Part shown: positions 25,822-35,386 of the stretch, one piece after another
Layout: each line of letters opens with the position of its first letter
Numbering within the stretch: position 1 is the stretch's first letter
Assembly: GCF_007859655.1 (NCBI RefSeq)
Contig: NZ_CP042304.1
Location: 3,040,501-3,104,500, forward strand
From: Devosia ginsengisoli
Lineage (GTDB): Bacteria > Pseudomonadota > Alphaproteobacteria > Rhizobiales > Devosiaceae
Length of the DNA: 64,000 bases
Direction of reading: 5' to 3'
Notes under the pieces: generated by a model
Database searches by the model: none
What the model saw: only the letters and a program-made list of their open reading frames with translations
What the model was told of the DNA's origin: nothing
Position numbers and translations under genes: made by a program

Positions 25822-27443
25822 GCCACGACCACGCGCGTGGCCTTTTTCCGCGTGGGCTTTCCGGCGAACTCCACGGCCCGAGCCGCCTCGACCAGCGTCC
25901 GCGTATAGGGATGCACCGGGGCGGTGAGGATGTCGCCGGTCGGGCCTTCCTCGACCAGTTGCGCATTGCGCATGACCATTGTGCGATTGCAGAGCGCGCC
26001 GACCACGGCCAGGTCGTGGCTGATGAAGATGAGGCTGAGCCGCCGCGTCTGGCGCAGCCGGGCCAGCAGCTCGAGCACCTGCGCCTGCACCGACACGTCG
26101 AGCGCCGAGACGATTTCGTCGCAGATCAGCAGGTCCGGCGACACAGCCAGAGCGCGGGCAATGTTGACCCGCTGGCGCTGGCCGCCCGAGAGTTCCCAGG
26201 GATAGCGGCCGAGATAGGCGCTCGACAAATCCACTTCTTCAAGCAGGCGCACCGCCTCGTCGCGCCAGGTGCGGCGGGGCTTGCCATAGATGGCGAAGGG
26301 TTCGACCAGCGCCTGTTCGACATTGAGGCGCGGATTGAGCGCGCCGTAGGAATCCTGGAAGATATACTGGATTTTCCGGCGCATTTCCCGCGGCATGCTT
26401 GCGGGACGCAGCGGGTTTTCTTCGAACTGGATCTGGCCGCGATCGGGCGGCACCAGCCCGACCAGCGCCTTGCCCAAAGTGCTCTTGCCGCTACCGCTTT
26501 CGCCCACAACGGCGAGGGCGTCGCCCCGGCGCAGCGCGAAGTCGATATTATCGAGCGCGACGATGCGGGGGCTGAAGGCACGGGGCCCGGGATAGCTGAC
26601 AGAGAGGCCGGAGACGGTGAGGATATCGTCACGCCTGGTGTCGGCGGCGGGTGCCAGGGCTTCGAGGCGCGGGCGGCTGTCGAGCAGCATGCGCGTATAG
26701 TCCTGGGCGGGCCGGGCGAGCAGGGTCGCGGTCGGTCCCTGTTCGACCATTTCGCCGCGCCTGAGCACCACGACCTGCGTCGAATATTTCGACACGACAC
26801 CCAGATCGTGGGTGATGAGCAGCATGGCCATGCCGCGCGCCTGCTGCAGATCATGCAGCAATTGCAGAATCTGGGCCTGGACGCTCATGTCGAGGGCGGT
26901 GGTGGGTTCGTCGGCAATCAACAGGTCCGGATCGCCGGCCAGGGCCGAGGCGATGACCACGCGCTGCTGCTGCCCGCCGGACAATTCGTGCGCATAACGG
27001 CGCTGGACATGGGGGATGGCACCAAGGCCGACCTCGTCCAGCAGCTTCGCCACGCGTGCCTCGGCCTCGGCGCGCGGCAGGCCATGCGGCAGTGCTTCGC
27101 GCAGATGGTCGCCTACGGTCATCAGCGGATCGAGCGCCGCGGCCGGGTCCTGGAAAACGACGCCGATGCGCTTGCCGCGCAAGGCGCGCATTCCGCGTTC
27201 ATCGAGCGCCAGCAGGTCGATGCCGTCGAACTGGGCCGTGCCTTGCAGTTGGAGGATCGTGCCGGGCGGGGCCAGCCCGACCAGGGACATGGCCGTGAGC
27301 GACTTACCCGACCCGGACTCGCCCACCAGGCCCAGAGTCTGGCCCCGGGCGATGGCGAAGGAGACGCCGCGAACGGCTTCGACGGGCCCGGAACGGGTGT
27401 CGAGGGTGACACGCAGGTCGGTGACGCGGAGCAGAGGTGTCAT
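25818..27443 (-). CDS. Peptide-type ABC transporter, fused dual ATP-binding protein (DppD-DppF)
   Basis: The 541-residue protein carries two full ABC cassettes. The first (about residues 5-255) has [18 protein letters not shown] and [12 protein letters not shown]. The second (about 280-525) has [21 protein letters not shown] and [12 protein letters not shown]. Such fusions serve oligopeptide- or nickel-type importers. It starts 1 base into the end of the DppB-like gene. The operon runs leftward from the PhnA gene at 33331. Confidence 0.92.
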   Translation of the reverse strand: MTPLLRVTDLRVTLDTRSGPVEAVRGVSFAIARGQTLGLVGESGSGKSLTAMSLVGLAPPGTILQLQGTAQFDGIDLLALDERGMRALRGKRIGVVFQDPAAALDPLMTVGDHLREALPHGLPRAEAEARVAKLLDEVGLGAIPHVQRRYAHELSGGQQQRVVIASALAGDPDLLIADEPTTALDMSVQAQILQLLHDLQQARGMAMLLITHDLGVVSKYSTQVVVLRRGEMVEQGPTATLLARPAQDYTRMLLDSRPRLEALAPAADTRRDDILTVSGLSVSYPGPRAFSPRIVALDNIDFALRRGDALAVVGESGSGKSTLGKALVGLVPPDRGQIQFEENPLRPASMPREMRRKIQYIFQDSYGALNPRLNVEQALVEPFAIYGKPRRTWRDEAVRLLEEVDLSSAYLGRYPWELSGGQRQRVNIARALAVSPDLLICDEIVSALDVSVQAQVLELLARLRQTRRLSLIFISHDLAVVGALCNRTMVMRNAQLVEEGPTGDILTAPVHPYTRTLVEAARAVEFAGKPTRKKATRVVVA

Positions 27444-28372
27444 CAGATCGTCCTCAAGCGGGGGTTGATGAGCTTGCGGATGGTATCGGCGACGAAATTG
27501 GCGAAGATCACCGTGACGCCGAGCCAGATGATGATGGCCTGTACCACCGCATAGTCGCGGCCTTTGATGGCCTGCAGCGTGAGCGTGCCGAGGCCCGGCA
27601 AGCCGAATACCACTTCCATGGTGATGGCGCCGGTGAAGACGCCGGCCAGCATGAGGCCGATAATGGCGATGGTGACGGTCAGCGCATTGGGCAGGATGTG
27701 GCGCAGCACGATGCGGGCATGGCTGACGCCGCGGGCGCGGGCGGCACGGACGAATTCCGATGCCTGGACTTCGCGCATATCCTCATGCAGCGCCTTGGCG
27801 ATGGAGCCTGCGGTGTCGAGGCCCAGGATCAGAGCGGGGACCAGGAAATTGCCGATGGCCGGTATCCAGCCGAGCCAGACCGCGAAGACAATCAGCGACA
27901 TGATGCCGATGGAAAAGGTCGGCACGGTGATCGACCAGATGGTGATGAAATCCACCACCGGTGCGAAGATGGAGCGCGGGAACAGCACGGCCAGCACCGA
28001 AACGGTGACACCGACGACAATGCCGATGGCGAGTGCGGTGGCGCCGAGCAGGAGCGTCGAGGGCAGCACGGCGCCGAGCAGGTCGGCAATGGGCCGGGCG
28101 AAGCGGGCCGACTGGCCCAGATCGCCAGACAGGATCATGCCGGACCAGTCGATGAACTGGGTGAGCCAGGGCTTGTTGAGCCCGAGTTCCTCACGCATGA
28201 CCGATTGCTGAGAATAGGTGAGCGAGCCTTCGATGCCGCGCACATCCACCACGTCGCCGGGGATCATGCGGATGACGAAGAAGGTGAAGACCACGATGCC
28301 GACGGCCACGCCGAGGGCGCGCAGCAGGTCGAGGCCGATATTGGCGGCCAGCCGGAAATGATGCGGGCTCAT
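27443..28372 (-). CDS. Peptide-type ABC transporter permease (DppB-like)
   Basis: The 309-residue membrane protein has the DppB pattern: a first helix, then a large periplasmic loop with LTYSQQSVMREELGL, and the late EAA loop (ASEFVRAARARGVSHARIVL). ATG 28372 overlaps the DppC-like stop as ATGA. Confidence 0.92.
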   Translation of the reverse strand: MSPHHFRLAANIGLDLLRALGVAVGIVVFTFFVIRMIPGDVVDVRGIEGSLTYSQQSVMREELGLNKPWLTQFIDWSGMILSGDLGQSARFARPIADLLGAVLPSTLLLGATALAIGIVVGVTVSVLAVLFPRSIFAPVVDFITIWSITVPTFSIGIMSLIVFAVWLGWIPAIGNFLVPALILGLDTAGSIAKALHEDMREVQASEFVRAARARGVSHARIVLRHILPNALTVTIAIIGLMLAGVFTGAITMEVVFGLPGLGTLTLQAIKGRDYAVVQAIIIWLGVTVIFANFVADTIRKLINPRLRTI

Positions 28373-29226
28373 GCCGAGCTCCTCTTGCTGGTATGGGTCA
28401 GGCGCTGGCGCTGGGCATTGCCGATAATGGCCAAAGCGAAGGTGACGGCCGAAAGCATGAGAATGGGGGCGAGGAGCGCGTGGGGCGCCTCTTCCATATA
28501 GGGGGTCGCCGTAGCAATCATGCGGCCCCAGCTCGGCAGTTCGGACGAGACGCCGAGGCCCAGGAAACTCAGCACCGATTCCGAGACGATGCAGCGCGGC
28601 AGGATGATGGCGAACTGGGTGATCAGCGCCCCGCCGATATTGGGCAGGACATGGACCAGCGCGACGCGGCCGCGGCCGGCGCCCAGCACGCGGGCCGCCG
28701 CCGTATAGGGCTGGGCCATCTGCTGTTCATAGGTGGCGCGGGTGATCATGGCGAAGTTGGGCGCGAAGGAGACGCCGAGCGCCAGGACCACGGAGAAGGC
28801 GCCGGGCTCGAAAGCGACGATGAAGGCCAGCGCGAAGAGAATGCCCGGCAAGGCGCGAACCAGGTCGACGACGGCGAACAGCGCCAGCTCGACCGGTCTG
28901 CCCATGGACATGGCGATCAGCGCCGTCACCGCGCCCAGCACCAGGGCGACCATGGCGGCGCTGGCGCCGTAAAAGAGGCTGAGGCCGGTGCCCACCATGA
29001 GGCGGGAGAAGACGTCGCGGCCCCCATCGTCGGTGCCCAGCAGGTGCCCGTTGCCGGGCTGCTCGTTCATCTCGGCGCTGAACATCATCGGGTCATGGGT
29101 GGCGAGCCAGGGGCCCGCCAGGGCGATGAAGAGGGCGATGGTGATGATGAGCCAGGCGAGCATGGTCACCGGATCGAGACCCGCCAGGCGGGTGCGAATT
29201 GGCCGTGCGAGGGCTTCTGCCGTCAT
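28369..29226 (-). CDS. Peptide-type ABC transporter permease (DppC-like)
   Basis: The 285-residue membrane protein has an N-terminal DppC-type helix and the motif HLLGTDDGGRDVFSRLMVG, diagnostic of the family. Its EAA loop reads PYTAAARVLGAGRGRVALVH. It partners with the DppB-like permease and lies 23 bases after the binding-protein gene. Confidence 0.92.
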   Translation of the reverse strand: MTAEALARPIRTRLAGLDPVTMLAWLIITIALFIALAGPWLATHDPMMFSAEMNEQPGNGHLLGTDDGGRDVFSRLMVGTGLSLFYGASAAMVALVLGAVTALIAMSMGRPVELALFAVVDLVRALPGILFALAFIVAFEPGAFSVVLALGVSFAPNFAMITRATYEQQMAQPYTAAARVLGAGRGRVALVHVLPNIGGALITQFAIILPRCIVSESVLSFLGLGVSSELPSWGRMIATATPYMEEAPHALLAPILMLSAVTFALAIIGNAQRQRLTHTSKRSSA

Positions 29227-29249
29227 GGCGGGTCTCCCGGTTGGTGCTG

Positions 29250-30764
29250 TTAGTCCTGGTCCATCCAGGCGAAGGCCAGGCCCCCGTCGACGCGATGGGC
29301 CGAGGCGTTGAAGCCGATGGTCATGTCGTGGACCTTGGGGCTGATGGCATAGGCGGACGGCTTCTGGGCGAGGCCGAACGTGTAGTAATTGTCCATCACG
29401 CGCTTCCAGGCCTGGAGATAGAAGTCGCGGCTTTCATCGAGGTCGGCGGTGGAGATGGCCTTGTTGATCAGGGCATCGAGCTCAGGATCCTGAATGCCGC
29501 CCCACAGGCCCGGATTGGGGCCATCGCTCATCAGGCGCACATAGCGCAGGAAGATGTCGTTACGGGCGCCCGAGCCGCCGGGATAGATATCCCAGTCGAA
29601 TTCAGACAGCGCACGCTGGTAGCCCAGATCGTCATATTCGCGCATGTCGACGCCGAAGCCGAGCGAGCGCAGCACCTGCGACAGCAGCGGACCGCTGCGG
29701 CTGCCCACGGTCGAGACCATGTAGAGCGTGTAGTCGCCCGGGTTGATGCCCTCGTCGGCCAGCATCTGTTTGGCCTTTTCCAAATCGGCGACATTGTGCG
29801 GGTCGTTGGCGGACAGTTCGGTATCGAAGAAGAAATTGCCTTCGCCCACCGGCTGGTTGCCCGGCGTGCCGTATTTGCCGTTCATGATGGTGTTGAACTG
29901 GGTGCGATCGACCGCCCACGCCACGGCCTCGCGTACCTTCACATTGTCGAAGGGCGGACGCGGATTGCGGTTGTTGAAGGAGATGAAGTCCCAGCTCGTG
30001 CCACCCTGAAAGGCGATCTCGAAGCCTTCATTCTCGATGGATTCGACCTTGGACAGCGGCACGCCTGCCACCTGATAGTCGCCGGCGCGCAAGGCCAGGG
30101 TGGCGTCGGCCACTTCGCGGACGTCGAATTCGACGCCATCGAGATAGGGCTTGCCCTCCATCCAGTAGTCTTCGAAACGGCTGCCATTGAGCGTGAGCTG
30201 CGGGGTCCAGCTATCGAAGGTGAAGGGGCCGGTGCCGATCGGCTGGGTGATATTGCTGTCCCAGCCCGGCGATTCCGGAGCGAGAATCCAGGCCTCGGCG
30301 ATGAGATTGACGAAGGGGCCGAAGGGCGCCTTGAGCTGGACGACGAAGGTGTGGTCGTCGGGAGTGGAGAAGGATTCCACCTGTTCCATGGCGGTGGTCA
30401 GCCAGCCGGCTTCGACCGTATTGCGGATGCGCTCGAAATTCTTGAGCACGTCATCGGCGGTCATTTCGCGGCCATTGTGGAATTTGACGCCGTGACGCAG
30501 GTTGAACGTATAGGTCAGCGCATCGTCGGACACCGTCCAGTCCTCAGCGAGCAGGCCCTTGGGGCTGCCGTCGAACGAGATCGAGGTCAGGGTCTCGGCA
30601 AAGGGGTGCGGCAGCGAGATCGTGCCGGTGTGGCGGTGGAAATCGGTGGTATCGAGCGTGCCCCATTTGAGGTGCAGGATACCGCCATATTCCTGGGCCA
30701 GGGCCGGCAGACTGGCCTGACCAAGCAGCAGGGCGGCGACGAGTGACAGCAGACGCTTTTTCAT
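29250..30764 (-). CDS. Periplasmic binding protein of peptide type (ABC family 5)
   Basis: The 504-residue protein has a signal peptide (MKKRLLSLVAALLLGQASLP, cleavage after ALA). Family 5 features include LAEDWTVSDDALTYTFNLRH, GVKFHNGREMTADDV and FNNRNPRPPFDNVKVREAVA. Members bind peptides, nickel chelates, opines or sugars. Its gene follows two phosphate-hydrolase genes, so its cargo may be a phosphorus-containing or phosphonate compound. That is inference from context. Confidence 0.9.
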   Translation of the reverse strand: MKKRLLSLVAALLLGQASLPALAQEYGGILHLKWGTLDTTDFHRHTGTISLPHPFAETLTSISFDGSPKGLLAEDWTVSDDALTYTFNLRHGVKFHNGREMTADDVLKNFERIRNTVEAGWLTTAMEQVESFSTPDDHTFVVQLKAPFGPFVNLIAEAWILAPESPGWDSNITQPIGTGPFTFDSWTPQLTLNGSRFEDYWMEGKPYLDGVEFDVREVADATLALRAGDYQVAGVPLSKVESIENEGFEIAFQGGTSWDFISFNNRNPRPPFDNVKVREAVAWAVDRTQFNTIMNGKYGTPGNQPVGEGNFFFDTELSANDPHNVADLEKAKQMLADEGINPGDYTLYMVSTVGSRSGPLLSQVLRSLGFGVDMREYDDLGYQRALSEFDWDIYPGGSGARNDIFLRYVRLMSDGPNPGLWGGIQDPELDALINKAISTADLDESRDFYLQAWKRVMDNYYTFGLAQKPSAYAISPKVHDMTIGFNASAHRVDGGLAFAWMDQD

Positions 30765-30782
30765 CTGGATAGTCTCCGAGGG

Positions 30783-32075
30783 TTAAAACTGCGGGAGGGC
30801 GAGACCGTCCATGCCGTCTCGGGGCAGGCCGAGGTAGCGCATGACGGTAGGCGCGATATCGATCAGCCGTGTGACACCATGCTCGACGGTGCCGGGAGCA
30901 AAACCGCCCCCATTGGCGATCAGGAAAGGATGGCGTTCGAAATCGCCCAGGCCGCCATGGCTGCCGAAGCCTTCCGGTTTGCCGGGCTTTTCGTCGCTGA
31001 CGCAGATGGTGATCTGGCCGGGGACGCCGAAGGGATTGGGCTCGGCGCTGCGGGCCATGGCGAAGGCGATGGCGAGGCCGTTTTCCGGGCGCTGGCCGAT
31101 ATGCAGCATTTCCGCGCCATGGAAGACTTCGGCGATATAGGGCTGGGCGCGCAGGAACGCGATGATGTCGGGAATGCGGGATTGCGCGTTGGGCGCGACA
31201 TAGAGGAGCCCGCTGCCACCCTGGGGCGCGACGACGACATCGGTGCTGTCGGCGCTCTCCTTGAGGCCGGCCGCGACCAGCCTTGCGGCGACGGCGACGC
31301 GCTCGCGCACGGTTTCCTGACCATGGTCGGAACCGAGGAGGAAGAGCACGTCCTCGCCCTCTGCCCGCATTGTCTCGACGGCGCTTTCGACGCGGGCGAA
31401 GGCGCGGTCGGCGCAGGCGATGGCATCGAGATGCATCTGCGAGCCGAGCGGGCCGGCATGCATGCCCAGATCGGGATTGGCCAGCCACAGCACCGAGAGC
31501 CGCGGCCGCCGCTGCAGCAGCACATCACTGACGAACCATTCGGCCAAGGCTTCGTCGCCGGCAAAGTCGTGGCTGACGACCGGCGCTTCATCCGGACCCA
31601 GCACGCGCCCGCCGGGACCGAAGGAGCCGGCGCGATGCACGACATGGCCGAAATTGTCGGGGTCCTGGAAATAGGCGGCGCCGGGCGAGACATTGGAGGC
31701 GATCACCGCGCCGCCATGAGGCGCCAGTCGTTCGGCCATGGTCGGCACTTTGAGCGTGCGGCCGAAGGCATGGCGCAGCTTGCCGACAAAGGCGGGGTCG
31801 CCCACATCATGCACGCGGACGCCTTCGCCATCGGGCAGGCCCATCGTATTGCCATGCAGGCCATGATTGGCCGGCCAGCAGCCGGTGGCGATGGCCGCGG
31901 CACTGGCACGGGTGGCCGAGGGGAAGATGGCGCGGTGATTGGCGAAGCGGCGCGAGCGCTCGGCAAAACCCGATATGTTGGGGCAGGTATCGGCCCGCAC
32001 GAAGTCATTGCGGTGGCCGTCGCAGATCATCAGCACGACGCGGCCCATGCCGCCGGTTTCGGTGGCCGGGCTCAT
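30783..32075 (-). CDS. Alkaline phosphatase-superfamily hydrolase (phosphodiesterase/phosphonate hydrolase type)
   Basis: The 430-residue protein has the metal ligands and nucleophile of the superfamily: MICDGHRND, FPSATRAS (candidate Thr nucleophile), NPDLGMH, GSDHGQE and GSHGG near the end. It lacks a signal peptide. ATG 32075 overlaps the phnA stop as ATGA, so the two hydrolases are made together. It is distinct from PhnA in sequence and in the nucleophile segment. Its role could be hydrolysis of an ester or nucleotide-like conjugate that yields phosphonoacetate. Confidence 0.8.
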   Translation of the reverse strand: MSPATETGGMGRVVLMICDGHRNDFVRADTCPNISGFAERSRRFANHRAIFPSATRASAAAIATGCWPANHGLHGNTMGLPDGEGVRVHDVGDPAFVGKLRHAFGRTLKVPTMAERLAPHGGAVIASNVSPGAAYFQDPDNFGHVVHRAGSFGPGGRVLGPDEAPVVSHDFAGDEALAEWFVSDVLLQRRPRLSVLWLANPDLGMHAGPLGSQMHLDAIACADRAFARVESAVETMRAEGEDVLFLLGSDHGQETVRERVAVAARLVAAGLKESADSTDVVVAPQGGSGLLYVAPNAQSRIPDIIAFLRAQPYIAEVFHGAEMLHIGQRPENGLAIAFAMARSAEPNPFGVPGQITICVSDEKPGKPEGFGSHGGLGDFERHPFLIANGGGFAPGTVEHGVTRLIDIAPTVMRYLGLPRDGMDGLALPQF

Positions 32076-33331
32076 GCCGTCACTCCATTGATGGTGAAGT
32101 CGAAAATGTCGAAATTGCGCAGGCCCGCCTGGGCGCGTGTGGCGTAGTCCTCGGTCAGCGGGTGCGAGAGGATGAAGGGCACGGCCTGCTCGCTGGTGCC
32201 GCCATGCGAGCGCAGCCTTTGTCCGGCCAAGGCCGACAGGTCATGCTCGCCTTGCGTGGCGCCGAGAGCGAAGCCGGGCGCCGCGACGACGACCACATCG
32301 GCCTCGCCTTCGAGCGGCATGTCGAAGCGCGTGCAGGCTTCGTCGGCCAAGAGGGCCAAGGAAACGCCGACCATGCCGGCCAGCGCATCGCGCACAGCTT
32401 CGGGCGACACAGTGGCCTCTTTGATATAGACGCGCACGAAGCCGCCCAGCGAGGCGTGGTGGCGCACGAAGGGATCGGTGATCGGGCAGATGACGCGGAC
32501 GCTGCCGGCGCCGAACCGCGCCTCGAGCACATCCTGCACGAAGAGCACGCGCGGCGTGCCGTCCGGCCCGGACATGTCATGCATGCCGTGATCGGCGACG
32601 ATGCCCACGGTGGCGCCGAGCGCCACGAGGCGCCCCAGCCGCCGGTCGACCTCGGCCATGAAGGCGAGCGCTTCGGGAGCCTCGGGGGCATGCTTGTGCT
32701 GCACATAATCAGACAACGACAGGTAGATGATGTCCGCCCTGTTTGCTTCGAGCAGGCTGATGCCGGCATCGAGGACGTAGAGCGATAGGGCTTCAGAATA
32801 TTTGTCGGCGGCGGAAGCGGGAGCGCGATCGCCCAGCACGGGCACGGCGTCCTCGGGGGACTCGGCGGAGAGCGCGATGCCATCCATGTTGCGCGCCAGG
32901 GCGCGGAGCAGCTTGTCCTTGGCGGTGACCACGGCGACGGGGACGCCGGCCCGGGCGAAATGGGCGAAGATCGTATCGACCTGCATCTGGTGCCCGTCGA
33001 GCACCATCACTTCCCGGCCTGTGGCGCGGTCCAGATAGTAATTGCCGGCAACCCCGGTCACGGAAGGCGGCGCGCCGCAGGCAATCGCCACATTGTTGGG
33101 ATTGGTGAAGGTGGGCATGGCCGCCTGCGCGATGGCGCCGAAGCCGTGCTGCATCATGGCCGCCAGATGCGGCGCCACGTCGGCCTGCATCGCCGCCGCG
33201 ACATAATCGGGGTCGCAGCCGTCAAAGCAGATGACCACGACGGGCCGGGCGGGCTGCCGGTAGGTCCGGCCATTGATGAAGAGCGGCGCCGCCTCTTCCA
33301 CAGAAGAAGCACGCAAGGTGGCCTTGGTCAT
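32072..33331 (-). CDS. phnA: Phosphonoacetate hydrolase
   Basis: The 419-residue protein follows PhnA closely: NGRTYRQPARPVVVICFDGC near the start, AMPTFTNPNN with the Thr nucleophile (T76), SGNYYLDRATG-like VAGNYYLD, YLSLSDYVQHKHAPE, GIVADHGMHDM and CPITDPFVRHHASLG. PhnA uses two metals to split the C-P bond of phosphonoacetate into acetate and phosphate. ATG 33331 (AGGTGA upstream) is preferred over an in-frame start at 33358. It is first in an operon with a second hydrolase and a peptide-type importer. It is divergent from a LysR regulator, as for PhnR in pseudomonads. No phnW or phnY (aminoethylphosphonate steps) is present. Confidence 0.88.
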   Translation of the reverse strand: MTKATLRASSVEEAAPLFINGRTYRQPARPVVVICFDGCDPDYVAAAMQADVAPHLAAMMQHGFGAIAQAAMPTFTNPNNVAIACGAPPSVTGVAGNYYLDRATGREVMVLDGHQMQVDTIFAHFARAGVPVAVVTAKDKLLRALARNMDGIALSAESPEDAVPVLGDRAPASAADKYSEALSLYVLDAGISLLEANRADIIYLSLSDYVQHKHAPEAPEALAFMAEVDRRLGRLVALGATVGIVADHGMHDMSGPDGTPRVLFVQDVLEARFGAGSVRVICPITDPFVRHHASLGGFVRVYIKEATVSPEAVRDALAGMVGVSLALLADEACTRFDMPLEGEADVVVVAAPGFALGATQGEHDLSALAGQRLRSHGGTSEQAVPFILSHPLTEDYATRAQAGLRNFDIFDFTINGVTA

Positions 33332-33339
33332 ATGGATGT

Positions 33340-33391
33340 CACCTAAGGTGTATAACATCGCTCGATTGAAGTAGAGCGAGTAATAATTACT
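33340..33391. promoter_or_regulatory. Divergent phnA/lysR control region with two palindromes
   Basis: CACCT-A-AGGTG at 33340-33350 is an exact palindrome overlapping the phnA ribosome site. AGTAAT-A-ATTACT at 33379-33391 is another exact palindrome, in the AT-rich middle of the gap. The second fits the size and place of a LysR-type recognition site. The first could form a small mRNA hairpin hiding the ribosome site or be a second protein site. Confidence 0.4.
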
Positions 33392-33467
33392 GACTTAGGT
33401 TAGTATATATGTTTTCCAAATCGCCAAAAGAGAAATGTAATTCGGCTTCTGTGAGGTTTTGGAACAG

Positions 33468-34376
33468 ATGAATAGGAAAGTACCGCCTCTAAAGACTATT
33501 ACGGCTTTCGAAAGTGTAATTCGCCTTGGAAGTGTTACAAAGGCCGCCAATGAGCTGTTCGTGACGCATGGCGCCATCAGCAAGCAGATTGCGGCGCTCG
33601 AAGACTGGCTGGGCCGGCCCCTGTTCGAGGCCAATCGCAAGCAGATGCGCCCCCTGCCCGACGCCGTTACTTGGGCGCAGACCCTGGCCCAGCTTCTCGA
33701 CACGCTGGATAGTTCGGCCGCGCAGATGCGCGGCGACCAGCGGGCGCGCCCCTTGCAGGTGATCGCGCCATCGACGCTGGCGACGCGCTGGCTCATTCCG
33801 CGGAGCTGGCACTTTTCCGAGCAGCACAAGACCATCGCCCTGCAGGTGCGGCACACCGATACCGGTGAGAACTGGCAGGAAATTCCATTCGACGTGGCGA
33901 TCCGCACCGACCGCGACCTGCCCGCGGCCATGCCGTCGCGAAAAATCTTCGAGGAACAGCTGACCATGGCGCTGTCGCCGCGGCTGGCCGCCCAGGCCAA
34001 TCTCTGGCGCCCGGCCGACATCCTCAAGCTGCGCCTGCTGGCCTCGCAGACCAGGAGCGGGGAACTGGAGCGCTGGCTGGCCGCAGCCAGCCTGTCCGGC
34101 GCCGGCACCGCCATTTCCGAATTCCCGCATTTCTACCTGGCGCTGGAGGCGGCCTTGGCGGGCGGCGGGGCCTTGGTCTGCCCCCGCCACACCCTGGCCG
34201 ACCAATTTGCGCGCGGCGACCTCATCGAACCCTGGCCGCAAATCCGCGTCGCGGGACCCAGCTTCCATGTGCTGTGGCGGGACCGCACCGAGACACCGCC
34301 GGACGTGCAGCTCTTCGTGGACTGGCTGGAAAAGCAATCCAGCCCGCATTTCGGCTTGGCAACCGAACCATCTTGA
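33468..34376 (+). CDS. LysR-family regulator (GcvA-like), probable phnA operon activator
   Basis: ATG 33468 gives 302 residues. GTGAGG lies 11 bases upstream, while the in-frame TTG at 33459 is too close to it. The LysR helix-turn-helix is clear (GSVTKAANELFVTHGAISKQ). The effector domain follows, with GcvA-group features such as WLIPRSWHF and FEEQLTMALSP. Its divergent position next to phnA matches PhnR, the LysR protein known to induce phosphonoacetate hydrolase in Pseudomonas. The gene is noticeably less GC-rich in its first 100 bases than its neighbours. Confidence 0.87.
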   Translation: MNRKVPPLKTITAFESVIRLGSVTKAANELFVTHGAISKQIAALEDWLGRPLFEANRKQMRPLPDAVTWAQTLAQLLDTLDSSAAQMRGDQRARPLQVIAPSTLATRWLIPRSWHFSEQHKTIALQVRHTDTGENWQEIPFDVAIRTDRDLPAAMPSRKIFEEQLTMALSPRLAAQANLWRPADILKLRLLASQTRSGELERWLAAASLSGAGTAISEFPHFYLALEAALAGGGALVCPRHTLADQFARGDLIEPWPQIRVAGPSFHVLWRDRTETPPDVQLFVDWLEKQSSPHFGLATEPS

Positions 34377-34426
34377 GCTGGCCACGATCGCGGCTATTCT
34401 CCCTCGCCACACGCGCCGGAGACGTC

Positions 34427-35386
34427 ATGACCGCCTTGACCATTCGTCCGCTGCAGCCGGGCGAGACCGACCTGTTCCTGTCCTATCCCTTCCCGCGCCA
34501 GCCGGAGCTGTGGGAAAGCCAGCGCGACTATGTCGCCCTGCTGGCCGCCAATGCCTATCGGCCCGAGCACAGTTGGGTGGCGATCGAGGACGGCGTGGTG
34601 GTGGCCCGCGCCTGCTGGTGGACCGGCCCCGACGACAAAAGGCCCTATTCGCTGGACTGGCTGGAGGCCGAGCCAGGTCCGAGGCAGGTGGAGCTGGGCA
34701 CGCAATTGCTGCGCGTGGCGCACCAGACCATGCGCAACGAGGAAGGCCGCAAGCCGGACTATCATCTGTTCCTGCCGCCCGGCTGGCGCGACGACGCCAC
34801 GGTGCGGCCGGCGGCCGAGGCGCGGCTGCAGACGGCGCGGAATGTTGATCTGGCACTGTTCGTCGAGCGCTATTCCTATCGCTGGTCGGCCGAGCGCGAC
34901 GGCCTGCCTGAGCGGAACGACCGGCTGGACTTCCGTCCGGCCGACGATGCCGAGATACTGGCAGTGCTGCGCCAGGTGCTATCAGGCAGTCTCGACGCGC
35001 ATGACCAGCGCAGCGTCGCCGAGCATGGCCTCGATCGCGCGGCAGAACTGCAACTGGAAGGGCTCTACTGGTTCCCCTCGCCGCGCGACTGGTGGCAACT
35101 GGCCTATGACCGATCGGGCGCGCTCGTCGGCGTCATCATCCCGGCGCGCAATTACGACATGCCGACCATCGGTTATATCGGCGTGGTGCCCGGCCAGCGC
35201 GGCCATGGTTATGGCGCGGACCTGCTGGCGGAAATGGTCTGGCGGCTGAACGCATATGCACCCGGTGAGGCCGTCGGCGCCGATACCGATTTCAGCAATG
35301 TGCCGATGGTCAGGGCCTTCGCCCGTACCGGCTTCCGGATCACCGAGGAACATCTGGTGCTGACGGATACCGAGGGGTCGCGATAG
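34427..35386 (+). CDS. GNAT-family N-acetyltransferase
   Basis: From ATG 34427 the protein has 319 residues. An upstream extension of the frame to 34274 overlaps the LysR gene and is not needed. The C-terminal half is a GNAT domain with the acetyl-CoA motif VVPGQRGHGYGADLLAEM. The N-terminal half may be a degenerate second GNAT unit. It lies 50 bases after the LysR gene and may be co-transcribed. It ends head-on against the fusion regulator gene, with the two stop codons adjacent. The substrate is unknown. Confidence 0.8.
   Translation: MTALTIRPLQPGETDLFLSYPFPRQPELWESQRDYVALLAANAYRPEHSWVAIEDGVVVARACWWTGPDDKRPYSLDWLEAEPGPRQVELGTQLLRVAHQTMRNEEGRKPDYHLFLPPGWRDDATVRPAAEARLQTARNVDLALFVERYSYRWSAERDGLPERNDRLDFRPADDAEILAVLRQVLSGSLDAHDQRSVAEHGLDRAAELQLEGLYWFPSPRDWWQLAYDRSGALVGVIIPARNYDMPTIGYIGVVPGQRGHGYGADLLAEMVWRLNAYAPGEAVGADTDFSNVPMVRAFARTGFRITEEHLVLTDTEGSR

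Noticed and set aside
25785..27554. Open frame of 589 codons on the + strand.
   Set aside because: It is antisense to the dual ABC ATPase gene and to the end of the DppB-like gene, both with clear motifs. High GC at third positions leaves the complementary frame open.
29199..30746. Open frame of 515 codons on the + strand.
   Set aside because: It lies fully antisense to the family 5 binding protein, which has a signal peptide and family motifs. The + frame has no recognisable domain.
33360..33460. AT-rich stretch near the LysR start as a sign of recent gene transfer.
   Set aside because: It is only about 100 bases long and coincides with a divergent promoter. The rest of the LysR gene has the same composition as its neighbours.
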